18,352 nucleotides of DNA from Fimiplasma intestinipullorum (GCA_018715065.1 DVMJ01000036.1:1-18352); one strand, 5' to 3'; positions 1 to 7,291 are shown, numbered from the stretch's first letter. A program made the numbers and translations. Notes: a model not told the origin generated them from the letters alone.

Positions 1-18
1 AACATCATTACAGAATAA

Positions 19-73
19 AGAGAGCGCTTTGAACAGGTTAGCCGAAATCCTTGCTAACTAAGCGTTCTCTTTT
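19..73 (+). terminator. Intrinsic terminator of an upstream gene outside the window
   Basis: A long two-part hairpin is visible. The outer arms at 19-29 and 60-70 pair over 11 bp with one G-U, and the inner arms GTTAGC (37-42) and GCTAAC (53-58) pair over 6 bp. A short T-run follows at 70-73. It most likely ends the transcript of a gene lying left of the window. An attenuator is the alternative, but no reading frame or leader peptide supports that. Confidence 0.7.
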
Positions 74-195
74 CTGTACTCTTTTTTATCTAAGGTTATT
101 TACCTTCTTTATCGGTGAATAGTAACAAAAATACCGCTTTTCGCTCATTGATGGCATCGTGTACCTGTTTTTTTGGATGTTTTTACTTATCTTCG

Positions 196-224
196 TTGAT
201 TTTCGCAAAAGATATTTGTATAAT
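196..224 (+). promoter_or_regulatory. Distal sigma-A promoter of the acidic protein gene
   Basis: TTGATT (196-201) and a perfect TATAAT (219-224) are separated by 17 bp. Transcription should start near 231. That falls at the first arm of a palindrome, AGATTT (231-236) and AAATCT (242-247), which could be an operator or a 5'-UTR hairpin. Confidence 0.7.
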
Positions 225-265
225 GAAGAAAGATTTGATATAAATCTACAAAAACGAAAAAAAGG

Positions 266-294
266 TTTCATTTCATAGCTTTTAACGCTATAAT
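266..294 (+). promoter_or_regulatory. Proximal sigma-A promoter of the acidic protein gene
   Basis: TTTCAT (266-271) lies 17 bp before a perfect TATAAT (289-294), about 22 bp upstream of the start codon. The -10 box sits within an imperfect inverted repeat whose outer arms are TTTCATA (271-277) and TATGAAA (294-300) and whose inner arms are TAGC (276-279) and GCTA (287-290). The expected transcript would begin around 301, leaving a leader that barely covers the ribosome binding site. The distal promoter is therefore the safer choice. Confidence 0.45.
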
Positions 295-316
295 ATGAAA
301 AGGGAAGGTGAATTGA

Positions 317-1120
317 ATGGAAAGACCATCACGTATGTCTAAGTATAAGGAGTTGCGCGAAGGAATCAAGACCGATGTAAGTGCAACGAGTACGTCTAAT
401 CATGATACGGTAAAGGAACTCAATAGTTTATCAGATACAGATTTTTTACGGGAATTTCCTCAAATTGATGATGAGGAACCTGTCAAGCCTGCCAAGCTTC
501 GTTCAGCCAATAAGGAAGACACCTTGGTAGAGTCTTTAACATTGGATACGATCAATTCGCAAGTGGATGAAGAACTTCAGCGAGCGCTGACGAGAGTGCG
601 CGAAGACGCTGGACAGGACGATTTTAATACGCGTATGGATATTTTAAATAAGATTCGTCAGTCGCAGGCAGCCAGCTCACTTCAGGAATCCTTTGCCGAT
701 GATGAGGAAGAGGAAGAAGAAGTAGCGCAGGAAGAAGAGGAAGTGTACGAAGAAGAAGAGGATGAGGATGAGAGTCCTTCAAGAGCTCGTTTTGGCCTTT
801 TCAGACGTCATCAGGATGATGAGGAAGAAGAAGAGGACGAGGAATACGAAGAATATGACGAGTATGATGATGAGGAAGAGGAAGAAGAATCATCCGATCA
901 TCGTCGTTTTGGCTTTTTGAAACGCCACCATGACGATGAGGAAGAAGAGGAGGATGATGAAGAACCAACGATTCGTGTTGCCCACATCGATGAGGAAGAG
1001 GAAGAAGAGGATGATGCGGAGCACTCTAAATTCGTGAAGGTCCTCAATGGAATCATCGTCATTCTGGTACTGATCCTGGTTGGACTGCTGGTTTACTTTG
1101 CAAGTGAATTTTTCTTATAA
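317..1120 (+). CDS. Highly acidic, repeat-containing tail-anchored membrane protein of unknown function
   Basis: I do not recognise a family for this 267-residue protein. Residues 1-115 are polar and charged. From about residue 125 to 235 the chain is dominated by Glu and Asp runs. A unit of the form RFGxxxRHxDDEEEEE occurs twice (about 158-173 and 197-212), followed by a third acidic block (about 225-233). Basic RFG/RH patches interrupt the acid, so the charge is banded. Residues 245-262 are a clear hydrophobic helix near the extreme C-terminus, with only about five residues beyond it and no signal peptide. It should therefore be a cytoplasmic protein held by a C-terminal anchor, probably disordered. 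The start is supported by GGGAAGGTG (302-310) six bases upstream. The gene is monocistronic, with its own promoters and terminator, just before cmk. The ORF call is sound; the function is unknown. Confidence 0.85.
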   Translation: MERPSRMSKYKELREGIKTDVSATSTSNHDTVKELNSLSDTDFLREFPQIDDEEPVKPAKLRSANKEDTLVESLTLDTINSQVDEELQRALTRVREDAGQDDFNTRMDILNKIRQSQAASSLQESFADDEEEEEEVAQEEEEVYEEEEDEDESPSRARFGLFRRHQDDEEEEEDEEYEEYDEYDDEEEEEESSDHRRFGFLKRHHDDEEEEEDDEEPTIRVAHIDEEEEEEDDAEHSKFVKVLNGIIVILVLILVGLLVYFASEFFL

Positions 1121-1147
1121 ACGGGGCTTGTATGATCCCGTTTTTTA
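1119..1147 (+). terminator. Terminator of the acidic protein gene
   Basis: ACGGG (1121-1125) pairs with CCCGT (1137-1141), extended by AA at 1119-1120 and TT at 1142-1143. The T-run is 1141-1146. The stop codon (1118-1120) forms the foot of the stem. Confidence 0.8.
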
Positions 1148-1179
1148 TTTCAGATAAAACTGAGAAGAGGGAGTCTTCG

Positions 1180-1208
1180 TTGACAAGAATAACAAAATGG
1201 TTTATGAT
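1180..1208 (+). promoter_or_regulatory. Promoter of the cmk-der-gpsA operon
   Basis: A consensus TTGACA (1180-1185) is followed after exactly 17 bp by TATGAT (1203-1208). The predicted start near 1215 leaves a 45-nt leader before cmk. It lies directly after the preceding terminator, so cmk-der-gpsA forms an independent unit. Confidence 0.75.
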
Positions 1209-1259
1209 GTGTTTGCATTGCAAAACATTTTTTCAGCTATCTAGAAAGGAGGGTTTTAT

Positions 1260-1946
1260 TTGTCTATGACAGATAAAATTTCAATTGCAATCGATGGTCC
1301 TTCGGCCGCAGGAAAAAGTACGATTGCACGCAGGATTGCACAAAAATATCATTATATCTACATAGATACGGGCGCGATGTATCGTTGTGTTGCCTATTAT
1401 ATGCTTGCGCATCAGATCGATCTTCAGGATGAAAAAGCCGTCAGTGCTAAACTGAATCAATTGGTTATTCGTCTGACCAATGACGGAAAAGTGTTTTTGA
1501 ACGGGGAAGAAGTGACTTCTGTCATTCGTGAGGATGCGATCTCTCTGGCAGCATCCACCGTTTCGGCTTATCCGGAAGTGCGTGCATTTCTGGTAGAAAT
1601 GCAACAGTCGATGAGTCAAGGTGGTGGCGTGGTTTTAGACGGACGCGATATCGGAACCGTTGTTTTACCTAAAGCAGAACTAAAGATCTACCAGATAGCG
1701 AGCCCTGAAGCGCGGGCCATGCGCCGTTATCAGGAAAATATGAGACGTCAGCAGCCTGCTGATTTCCAGACCATCCTAAAGGAAATTGAGCAGCGTGATT
1801 ATCAGGATACACATCGTGCGACATCACCTTTACGCAAGGCAGAGGATGCCAGGGTGCTGGATACTTCAGAGATGAGTATTGAAGAAGTCGTTGATCGTGT
1901 GTCTGGCTGGGTTGATGAGATTTTGGAAAGGAGGAAGCATCAATGA
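1260..1946 (+). CDS. cmk: (d)CMP kinase
   Basis: Cytidylate kinase phosphorylates CMP and dCMP to the diphosphates using ATP, in the cytoplasm. The 228-residue length matches the bacterial family. Visible signatures are the P-loop GPSAAGKST (13-21), the DTGAMYR nucleotide-binding motif (36-42), the DGRDIGT motif (127-133) and an RDYQDTHR stretch followed by SPL in the C-terminal third. I chose the TTG at 1260: AAAGGAGGG (1245-1253) lies at ideal spacing for it, while the in-frame ATG at 1266 would be 13 nt from the GGAGG core. The ATG remains possible and would shorten the protein by two residues. The stop overlaps the der start in ATGA (1943-1946), which indicates translational coupling. It is the first gene of cmk-der-gpsA. 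Confidence 0.96.
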   Translation: MSMTDKISIAIDGPSAAGKSTIARRIAQKYHYIYIDTGAMYRCVAYYMLAHQIDLQDEKAVSAKLNQLVIRLTNDGKVFLNGEEVTSVIREDAISLAASTVSAYPEVRAFLVEMQQSMSQGGGVVLDGRDIGTVVLPKAELKIYQIASPEARAMRRYQENMRRQQPADFQTILKEIEQRDYQDTHRATSPLRKAEDARVLDTSEMSIEEVVDRVSGWVDEILERRKHQ

Positions 1947-3247
1947 TTGGAACGATAGCCATTGTGGGTCGTCCTAATGTGGGAAAATCCACTATTTTTA
2001 ACCGTTTAGCCGGTGAAAGAATATCTATAGTTGAGGATGTTCCGGGTGTAACCAGAGATCGTATATATGCCAAGGGTGAATGGCTGACACGTGAATTTAG
2101 TATGATTGATACCGGCGGAATCGAAATGCAGGATGCGCCTTTCCAGGAACAGATCAAGATGCAGGCAAACATCGCTATCGACGAAGCCGATGTGATTGTT
2201 TTTGTGACTAATGGTCGTGAAGGGCTGACCCATGATGATGAGATCATTGCTAAGATGCTGTTAAAGAGCCGTAAACCGGTTGTTGTTGCGGTCAATAAGA
2301 TCGATGACAAGGCGCTAATGGATAATTTATACGATTTTTATGCCCTTGGTTTTGAGGATGTCTATGCTGTTTCAGCCAGTCACGGGATTGGTTTAGGTGA
2401 CTTGCTTGATCGCATGGTCACTCTCTTGCCTGATCAAAAAGAAGCAGACGGACAAGGGGATATTTGTTTTAGTATCATCGGACGCCCTAATGTCGGCAAA
2501 TCGAGTCTGACCAATGCCATCTTAGGTGAAGAAAGATCCATTGTATCCGATATCGAAGGGACGACACGTGATGCAATCGATACTTCTTTTGAACGAGACG
2601 GACGTCACTATACGGTTGTTGATACAGCCGGGATGCGAAAGCGCGGCAGAGTGTACGAAAATGTCGAAAAATACTCTATCTTAAGAGCGTTGCGAGCCGT
2701 AGAGAAGAGTGATGTGGTCTTGATGATGATCGATGCGAGCGTGGGCGTGATCGAACAGGATCGACATGTAGCGGGATATGCTCATGAATCCGGTAAAGGT
2801 GTCGTGCTTGTCGTTAATAAATGGGATCTTGTCAGCAAAGATGAGAAGACAATGGCAAAGACAGAAAAGATGCTGCGGGAACAGTTTAAGTATCTGGATT
2901 ATGCACGAATCATCTTTATTTCTGCGCTCACGGGTCAGCGTGTGGCTCAGCTTTTCGAATTGATTGACGAGGCCTATGAAAATAATCATCGCCGGATCGG
3001 AACAAGTGTGCTCAATGATGTGCTCGTTGATGCCCAGGCCATGAATCCGACGACGACATTCAATGGCGGACGTTTAAAGATCTATTATGCCAATCAGGTC
3101 AGTGCCGTTCCACCAACCTTTGTCTTATTTGTGAATAATCCACAGTTTTTACATTTCAGCTACAAGCGTTATCTGGAAAACTGTTTACGTGAACGTTTCC
3201 AGTTTGAAGGAACACCGCTGCATATTATTGCCAGAAAGAGGGATTAA
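1943..3247 (+). CDS. der: Ribosome-biogenesis GTPase Der (EngA)
   Basis: Der is the bacterial GTPase with two tandem G domains that assists late 50S subunit assembly. The first domain carries GRPNVGKST (9-17), DTGG (56-59) and NKID (118-121). The second carries GRPNVGKSS (180-188), DTAG (227-230) and NKWD (292-295). A KH-like domain fills about 350-434. The length of 434 residues is typical and all guanine-nucleotide motifs are intact. Its start overlaps the cmk stop by four bases, with GAAAGGAGGA inside the end of cmk as ribosome binding site. gpsA starts two bases after its stop, so the three genes are co-transcribed from the promoter at 1180-1208. Confidence 0.98.
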   Translation: MIGTIAIVGRPNVGKSTIFNRLAGERISIVEDVPGVTRDRIYAKGEWLTREFSMIDTGGIEMQDAPFQEQIKMQANIAIDEADVIVFVTNGREGLTHDDEIIAKMLLKSRKPVVVAVNKIDDKALMDNLYDFYALGFEDVYAVSASHGIGLGDLLDRMVTLLPDQKEADGQGDICFSIIGRPNVGKSSLTNAILGEERSIVSDIEGTTRDAIDTSFERDGRHYTVVDTAGMRKRGRVYENVEKYSILRALRAVEKSDVVLMMIDASVGVIEQDRHVAGYAHESGKGVVLVVNKWDLVSKDEKTMAKTEKMLREQFKYLDYARIIFISALTGQRVAQLFELIDEAYENNHRRIGTSVLNDVLVDAQAMNPTTTFNGGRLKIYYANQVSAVPPTFVLFVNNPQFLHFSYKRYLENCLRERFQFEGTPLHIIARKRD

Positions 3248-3249
3248 GC

Positions 3250-4251
3250 ATGAAAATTGGAATTTTAGGAACGGGGAGCTGGGCGACCGGCTTAGCGACA
3301 GTTCTGACTGATAATGGACATGAGGTCCTGATGTATGGAATCAGTCAGGAAGAAATTCAGGATATTAATGTTAATCACCGTAATTCTAAGTATTTCCCGG
3401 ATGTTGAGTTGAGCACGGCACTTCGGGCGACCGATCAGTTAGAAGCCGCCATTGCGGGAGCGGAGTTCATACTGATTACGATTCCTACGCAATTTGTGCG
3501 TTCTGTTTTAAAACAAGTCTATCCATTGTTGGATCATCCGGTCACTTTCATTAATGCTTCCAAAGGTTTTGATGACGAGAAAAATCAGCGTATATCAGTG
3601 ACCATTCGTGAAGTGATCCCGGCGCATTTACGCCATGAGGTGGTTTCTCTGATTGGTCCAAGCCATGCTGAGGAAGTGGTGATCCGTCAGCTGACGACAA
3701 TTTGTGCGGTGTCTCTTGATATGGAAGAAGCCAAGAAAGTTCAGCACCTTTTCTCGAATGAGTATTTTCGTGTTTACCGAAACAATGACGAGGTGGGTGC
3801 TGAATATGGTGTTGCCTTAAAAAACGTCATTGCGCTTGCGAGCGGGGCGATTGCCGGTTTAGGCTATGGCGATAATACACGTGCTGCTCTGATTACGCGG
3901 GGTCTAGCGGAGATGGTTCGCTATGGTCTGAAAAAAGGCGGTCAGTTTGAAACTTATCTCGGTCTGACGGGAATTGGTGATCTGATCGTCACTTGTTCAA
4001 GCGTCCATTCACGTAATTTTCAGGCCGGTTATGCGATCGGTAAAGCAGATGGCGCAGCAGATTTTTTAGCACACAATCAAACGACAGTCGAAGGTATTCG
4101 GACTTGTCGGGTCGTCTATGAAGATCTGAAGAATTATCCAGGACTGGAAATGCCGATTACCGAAGCCATCTACAAGGTGCTTTATGAAAACAAAAAGCCC
4201 AGTGAAGTCATCCGCAGCCTGATGCTGCGCGATTTAAAAGAAGAACAGTAA
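3250..4251 (+). CDS. gpsA: NAD(P)-dependent glycerol-3-phosphate dehydrogenase
   Basis: GpsA reduces dihydroxyacetone phosphate to sn-glycerol-3-phosphate, the backbone for phospholipid synthesis. The 333-residue protein has the N-terminal Rossmann dinucleotide motif GTGSW (7-11), the GPSHAEEV motif (137-144), the catalytic-site lysine in ALKNVIALASG (Lys191) and the GYGDNTRAALITRG stretch that binds substrate phosphate (about 205-218). Residues 12-14 read ATG where the familiar motif is usually GTA, a mild deviation in the cofactor loop. The start is two bases after the der stop, with an AAAGAGGG ribosome binding site in the end of der. The product pairs functionally with PgsA, encoded further along the window. 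Confidence 0.97.
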   Translation: MKIGILGTGSWATGLATVLTDNGHEVLMYGISQEEIQDINVNHRNSKYFPDVELSTALRATDQLEAAIAGAEFILITIPTQFVRSVLKQVYPLLDHPVTFINASKGFDDEKNQRISVTIREVIPAHLRHEVVSLIGPSHAEEVVIRQLTTICAVSLDMEEAKKVQHLFSNEYFRVYRNNDEVGAEYGVALKNVIALASGAIAGLGYGDNTRAALITRGLAEMVRYGLKKGGQFETYLGLTGIGDLIVTCSSVHSRNFQAGYAIGKADGAADFLAHNQTTVEGIRTCRVVYEDLKNYPGLEMPITEAIYKVLYENKKPSEVIRSLMLRDLKEEQ

Positions 4252-4257
4252 CCTTTC

Positions 4258-4291
4258 ATCCCCTTCTGCATTCATTAAAGTAGGAGGGGAT
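4258..4291 (+). promoter_or_regulatory. Hairpin that buries the ribosome binding site of the SpoVIF-like gene
   Basis: ATCCCCTTCT (4258-4267) can pair over all ten positions, with one T-G wobble, with AGGAGGGGAT (4282-4291). The loop is 14 nt. The right arm contains the entire Shine-Dalgarno sequence (4282-4289) of the next gene. A weak T-rich stretch follows, so it may also act as a partial terminator for cmk-der-gpsA. Confidence 0.6.
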
Positions 4292-4296
4292 TTGCT

Positions 4297-4536
4297 TTGA
4301 ATCGAGATCGTTTATTACAAAAAGTTTCGGCTAAGACCAATGTGAGGACCGAGGATATTCTCAAGCTTGCCAATCAGCTGCAATCCAAGGATCTGAAGAA
4401 GGAAGCGAATTTACGTCAGCTGATCCAGGAGGTCTCTAAGCTAGCCGGTAAACCTGTATCTAAAGAAAAAGAAGATCGGATCATTGCTCTGGTACAAAAT
4501 AACCAGATACCTGAGAATCTAGAAAATCTGATGTGA
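4297..4536 (+). CDS. SpoVIF-family small sporulation protein (probable)
   Basis: This 79-residue protein resembles the stage VI sporulation protein F family (B. subtilis SpoVIF/YjcC), which contributes to spore coat assembly. The resemblance rests on the pattern ILKLANQLQ (about 21-29), then LRQLIQEVSKLAGKPVSKEKED (about 39-60) and a short amphipathic end. That call comes from recalled family pattern, not a search. It has no signal peptide or membrane segment. The start is TTG (4297) behind AGGAGGGG (4282-4289), itself trapped in a hairpin. Its place between gpsA and spoIVA, a region holding small sporulation genes in B. subtilis, fits a sporulation role. A terminator overlaps its stop codon. 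Confidence 0.8.
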   Translation: MNRDRLLQKVSAKTNVRTEDILKLANQLQSKDLKKEANLRQLIQEVSKLAGKPVSKEKEDRIIALVQNNQIPENLENLM

Positions 4537-4553
4537 TTCATCGGATTTTTTTT
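4525..4553 (+). terminator. Terminator of the SpoVIF-like gene
   Basis: AATCTGATG (4525-4533) pairs with CATCGGATT (4539-4547), 9 bp with one G-U and a 5-nt loop, followed by T-run 4546-4553. The TGA stop (4534-4536) lies in the loop. Confidence 0.85.
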
Positions 4554-4612
4554 GTGTGAGCGCATAAATGTGTCTGCCTTGTCGTATATATAAGCGTACA
4601 AGGAGGGTCATT

Positions 4613-6094
4613 ATGAAAACAAATGAGATTTTGAAGGATATTGGAAAAAGGACCAATGGGGATATTTATCTAGGGGTGGTTGGGCCGGTCAGAGTCGGAA
4701 AATCCACATTTATCAAACGTTTTATGGAATTAGCAGTCATCCCTCTGATAGAGAATGAGGATGCCCGCATTCGCGCCATCGATGAATTACCGCAGTCAGG
4801 CGAGGGAAATATGATCATGACTGTCGAGCCAAAATTTGTACCTAATACTGCGGCGACAGTTGCCCTCGATGATGATTTTTCAGTCAATATCCGTTTGGTT
4901 GATTGTGTGGGATATGTGATCAATGGTGCTAAAGGCTATAAGGATGATCAAGGTGCGATTCGATTGGTCAAGACGCCTTGGTTTCTGGAATCGATTCCTT
5001 TTGATCAGGCTGCTAAGGTCGGAACACAGAAGGTCATTCAGGATCATTCGACGATTGGAATCGTAGTGACGACAGATGGAACAATTACGGATATTGCCCG
5101 TGAAGAGTACGTTGACGCAGAGGCCGATGTGATTGAAGAACTGGAAAAGATTGGTAAGCCGTTTATTATTCTTGTTAATTCCCGTGATCCCCAGAATAAA
5201 CAATGTATGAAGCTTGTTGAGAGTCTTCAGGAACGTTATCACGTTCCCGTTCGCGGATTAATGATCAATGAAATGACCATTGAGGATATCAATGGTTTGT
5301 TGAAGGATGCACTATATGAATTTCCGGTGGCTGAAATCAATATTGAAGTTCCTAAATGGATCCATGCACTCCCCGAGACACATTGGTTGAGAGTACATGT
5401 CGAAGAAGCTATTTCTAGTTCTATGGAGAGCATTGAAAAGTTAAGGGACGTTGAAAATCTGATTGCTGTGATCGGGCAGACCGAGGAGATCGAGCGCGCC
5501 ATTCTAACGGGAATTGATACTTCAGCTGGTATTGCGACTGTCAAGGTCCAGCCCCATCCTCAACTCTATAAGCAGGTCATTAAGGAGATCATTGGCCAGG
5601 AAGTGGAAGACAAGGCTGATTTATTAAAACTGCTGCACGATCTGATGGAAGCGAAAAGAGAATTTGATCATGTCGCCTCAGCATTAAAGATGGTGAAAGC
5701 GACCGGTTATGGTTTTGCCGTTCCGGGCATGCAGGATATCGAGCTAACGGATCCTGTATTGATCAAGCAGGGACCGCGTTATGGCATGAAAATGACAGCT
5801 AAAGCCAGTACGATCCATATGATGCGTGTAGATGTCTCCACCAGCTTTGAACCAATCATAGGGTCTAAAGAACAGAGTGATGCTTTTATTGATTATTTGA
5901 TTACAAGTCATAAAGACGATCCTGAAAAGATCTATGAGTGTGATGTGTTTGGTCGGAAATTAGGTGATCTGATCAGTGAAGGCATTAACGTGAAATTGAG
6001 TGCTATACCTGAAAATGCCAGAGAAAAGATTCATGATATCCTTTCAAAAATCATTAATAAAGGCAAAGGAAACGTGATTGCTATCGTTTTGTAA
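4613..6094 (+). CDS. spoIVA: Stage IV sporulation protein A, spore coat scaffold ATPase
   Basis: SpoIVA polymerises on the forespore surface using ATP hydrolysis and forms the basement layer on which the spore coat assembles; in Bacillus it is anchored by SpoVM. The start is ATG 4613: AAGGAGGGT (4600-4608) is correctly spaced, and the resulting 493 residues match the 492 of B. subtilis SpoIVA. An upstream in-frame ATG at 4568 adds 15 unlikely residues and lacks a ribosome binding site. The P-loop GPVRVGKST (24-32) places the lysine at 30, with a Walker B-like DCVG (97-100) and an NSRDP stretch (189-193) where GTPase relatives have NKxD. The C-terminus ends in a short hydrophobic GNVIAIVL. The preceding terminator makes it an independent unit. 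Mother-cell sigma-E control is expected from the family, but I could not find a convincing sigma-E promoter. No clear terminator follows it. Confidence 0.97.
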   Translation: MKTNEILKDIGKRTNGDIYLGVVGPVRVGKSTFIKRFMELAVIPLIENEDARIRAIDELPQSGEGNMIMTVEPKFVPNTAATVALDDDFSVNIRLVDCVGYVINGAKGYKDDQGAIRLVKTPWFLESIPFDQAAKVGTQKVIQDHSTIGIVVTTDGTITDIAREEYVDAEADVIEELEKIGKPFIILVNSRDPQNKQCMKLVESLQERYHVPVRGLMINEMTIEDINGLLKDALYEFPVAEINIEVPKWIHALPETHWLRVHVEEAISSSMESIEKLRDVENLIAVIGQTEEIERAILTGIDTSAGIATVKVQPHPQLYKQVIKEIIGQEVEDKADLLKLLHDLMEAKREFDHVASALKMVKATGYGFAVPGMQDIELTDPVLIKQGPRYGMKMTAKASTIHMMRVDVSTSFEPIIGSKEQSDAFIDYLITSHKDDPEKIYECDVFGRKLGDLISEGINVKLSAIPENAREKIHDILSKIINKGKGNVIAIVL

Positions 6095-6132
6095 AAAGGG
6101 CGAAAAATTCAATCAAAATAGAACAATTTTAG

Positions 6133-6161
6133 TTGAAAACATCAATGAATAATGGTAAAAT
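6133..6161 (+). promoter_or_regulatory. Promoter of hup
   Basis: TTGAAA (6133-6138) and TAAAAT (6156-6161) are separated by 17 bp, with TGG directly before the -10 box (an extended -10 element). The predicted start near 6168 gives a leader of about 33 nt. This fits the high expression expected of HU. Confidence 0.75.
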
Positions 6162-6200
6162 AACTCCGTTGTAATTTTTACGGTTAGGAGGGAAAATCGA

Positions 6201-6473
6201 ATGAACAAGAAAGAGTTGATCGATGTTGTCGCTGAAAAAAGAGAACTCACCAAAAAAGAAGCAGAAGCACTGGTGGACACTGTTTTCGATACAATTATTG
6301 ATAGCGTTCTTTCCGGTGATAAAGTATTGATTTCTGGTTTTGGAACCTTTAAAGTGCATCAGCGTGAAGAACGTAAAGGTGTTAGTCCAAAAACAAAAGA
6401 AATCATGATCATTCCAGCTTCTAAGACTTTAACATTTAAACCTAGTAATCGCTTAAAAGATGCTATGAACTAG
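6201..6473 (+). CDS. hup: HU-family nucleoid protein
   Basis: HU is a small basic dimeric protein that bends and compacts DNA. The 90-residue length is exactly typical. The family signature is present: GFGTF (46-50), the DNA-contacting beta-arm region about 53-75 with SPKTKE and IPASKT, and FKPSN near the end. The ribosome binding site AGGAGGG (6186-6192) is strong. It has its own extended -10 promoter and its own terminator, so it is monocistronic. The spoIVA-hup adjacency repeats the order in B. subtilis (spoIVA-hbs). IHF is a weaker alternative because Bacillota normally carry HU only. Confidence 0.96.
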   Translation: MNKKELIDVVAEKRELTKKEAEALVDTVFDTIIDSVLSGDKVLISGFGTFKVHQREERKGVSPKTKEIMIIPASKTLTFKPSNRLKDAMN

Positions 6474-6483
6474 CATCTTTTTT
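6455..6483 (+). terminator. Terminator of hup
   Basis: A perfect stem is formed by AAAAGATGCTA (6455-6465) and TAGCATCTTTT (6471-6481) with a 5-nt loop and T-run to 6483. The hup stop codon TAG (6471-6473) is part of the right arm. Confidence 0.88.
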
Positions 6484-6565
6484 ATTTGTGATAAAAAATA
6501 CCTGCTATCCAAATATGTTTGTTTTAGAAAAGTAATTAGTTGATGTAAAGTTCACAATTGTTGTG

Positions 6566-6571
6566 TATAAT
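6566..6571 (+). promoter_or_regulatory. Probable -10 box for the zinc peptidase gene
   Basis: A perfect TATAAT with TGTG directly upstream lies 25 bp before the start codon, but no good -35 hexamer sits at 16-18 bp. TTGATG (6540-6545) is 20 bp away, which is too far for a standard promoter. A small inverted repeat CACAA/TTGTG (6553-6565) abuts the box. Confidence 0.5.
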
Positions 6572-6596
6572 AAGGAGTATGAGGAGAGTGATTTAA

Positions 6597-7283
6597 ATGT
6601 TTTTCTATTTTGATCCCACCTATATTTTTGTTTTGATCGGTGCGATGCTGATGATGTTTGCTCAGGCAAAAGTGAGCCGTGCTTATAGTAAATATGGACG
6701 GGTGCGTAACACACGTGGAATGAGTGGTGCAGAGGTGGCTCGTCAGATACTGGCCATGCATCATATTCAGGATGTCGAGGTCGAACAGACCGGTGGACAT
6801 TTAAGCGATCATTACGATCCGACGCATAAAAAAGTGCGTTTATCAAGAGAAATCTATGAAGGGACGAGTGTTGCGAGCCTGGCGGTGGCTGCTCATGAAT
6901 GCGGTCATGTGATCCAGCATGCGACGGGATATGGTTTCTTAAAATTTCGTTCGGCGCTGCTGCCGGTAGCTAATTTAGGCAGTAAGATCGGTTGGGTAGC
7001 TATTTTTATTGGATTTATCAGTGGCGAACTGAAGATTGTTTATATCGGAATTGCCTGTCTGGCACTGATGCTGCTTTTTCAGATCGTGACTCTGCCAGTT
7101 GAATTTGATGCTTCCGGTCGTGCTTTACGGATCCTGGAAGGGAATCAGTTTCTTTCCAGCAATGAAACAGGTATGGCTAGAGAAATGCTGCAGGCATGTG
7201 CTTTGACATATATCGCAAGTGTTGCTTCTACAATACTAAGCTTATTGCGTCTGTTCCTGCTGGCAAGCCATCGGGATAATTAA
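6597..7283 (+). CDS. YugP-type membrane zinc metallopeptidase
   Basis: This 228-residue protein belongs to the neutral zinc metallopeptidase family that includes B. subtilis YugP (about 225 residues). An N-terminal hydrophobic segment (about 9-23) precedes a conserved SDHYDP motif (70-75). The catalytic HECGH (100-104, HExxH type) is intact. A likely third metal ligand is Glu169 in VEFDAS (168-173). Further hydrophobic segments lie at about 131-142, 147-166 and 205-223. No substrate is known to me. The start is ATG 6597 with GAGGAG (6581-6586) upstream. It sits alone between hup and dnaD with its own terminator. The family is certain from the motifs; the biological role is not. Confidence 0.93.
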   Translation: MFFYFDPTYIFVLIGAMLMMFAQAKVSRAYSKYGRVRNTRGMSGAEVARQILAMHHIQDVEVEQTGGHLSDHYDPTHKKVRLSREIYEGTSVASLAVAAHECGHVIQHATGYGFLKFRSALLPVANLGSKIGWVAIFIGFISGELKIVYIGIACLALMLLFQIVTLPVEFDASGRALRILEGNQFLSSNETGMAREMLQACALTYIASVASTILSLLRLFLLASHRDN

Positions 7284-7291
7284 TTGGAATT

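Noticed and set aside
86..271. 61-residue frame on the minus strand
   Set aside because: It has no ribosome binding site, an AT-driven composition, and it covers the plus-strand promoter region of the acidic gene.
4562..4594. Possible sigma-E promoter for spoIVA (GCATAAA with TATATAAG)
   Set aside because: The spacing is about 18 bp instead of 13-15 and the -10 match to CATACAAT is poor. Sigma-E control is expected from the family but not shown by this sequence.
4568..4612. Upstream ATG that would extend SpoIVA by 15 residues
   Set aside because: There is no ribosome binding site for it, and the 493-residue form from 4613 matches the family length and P-loop lysine position.
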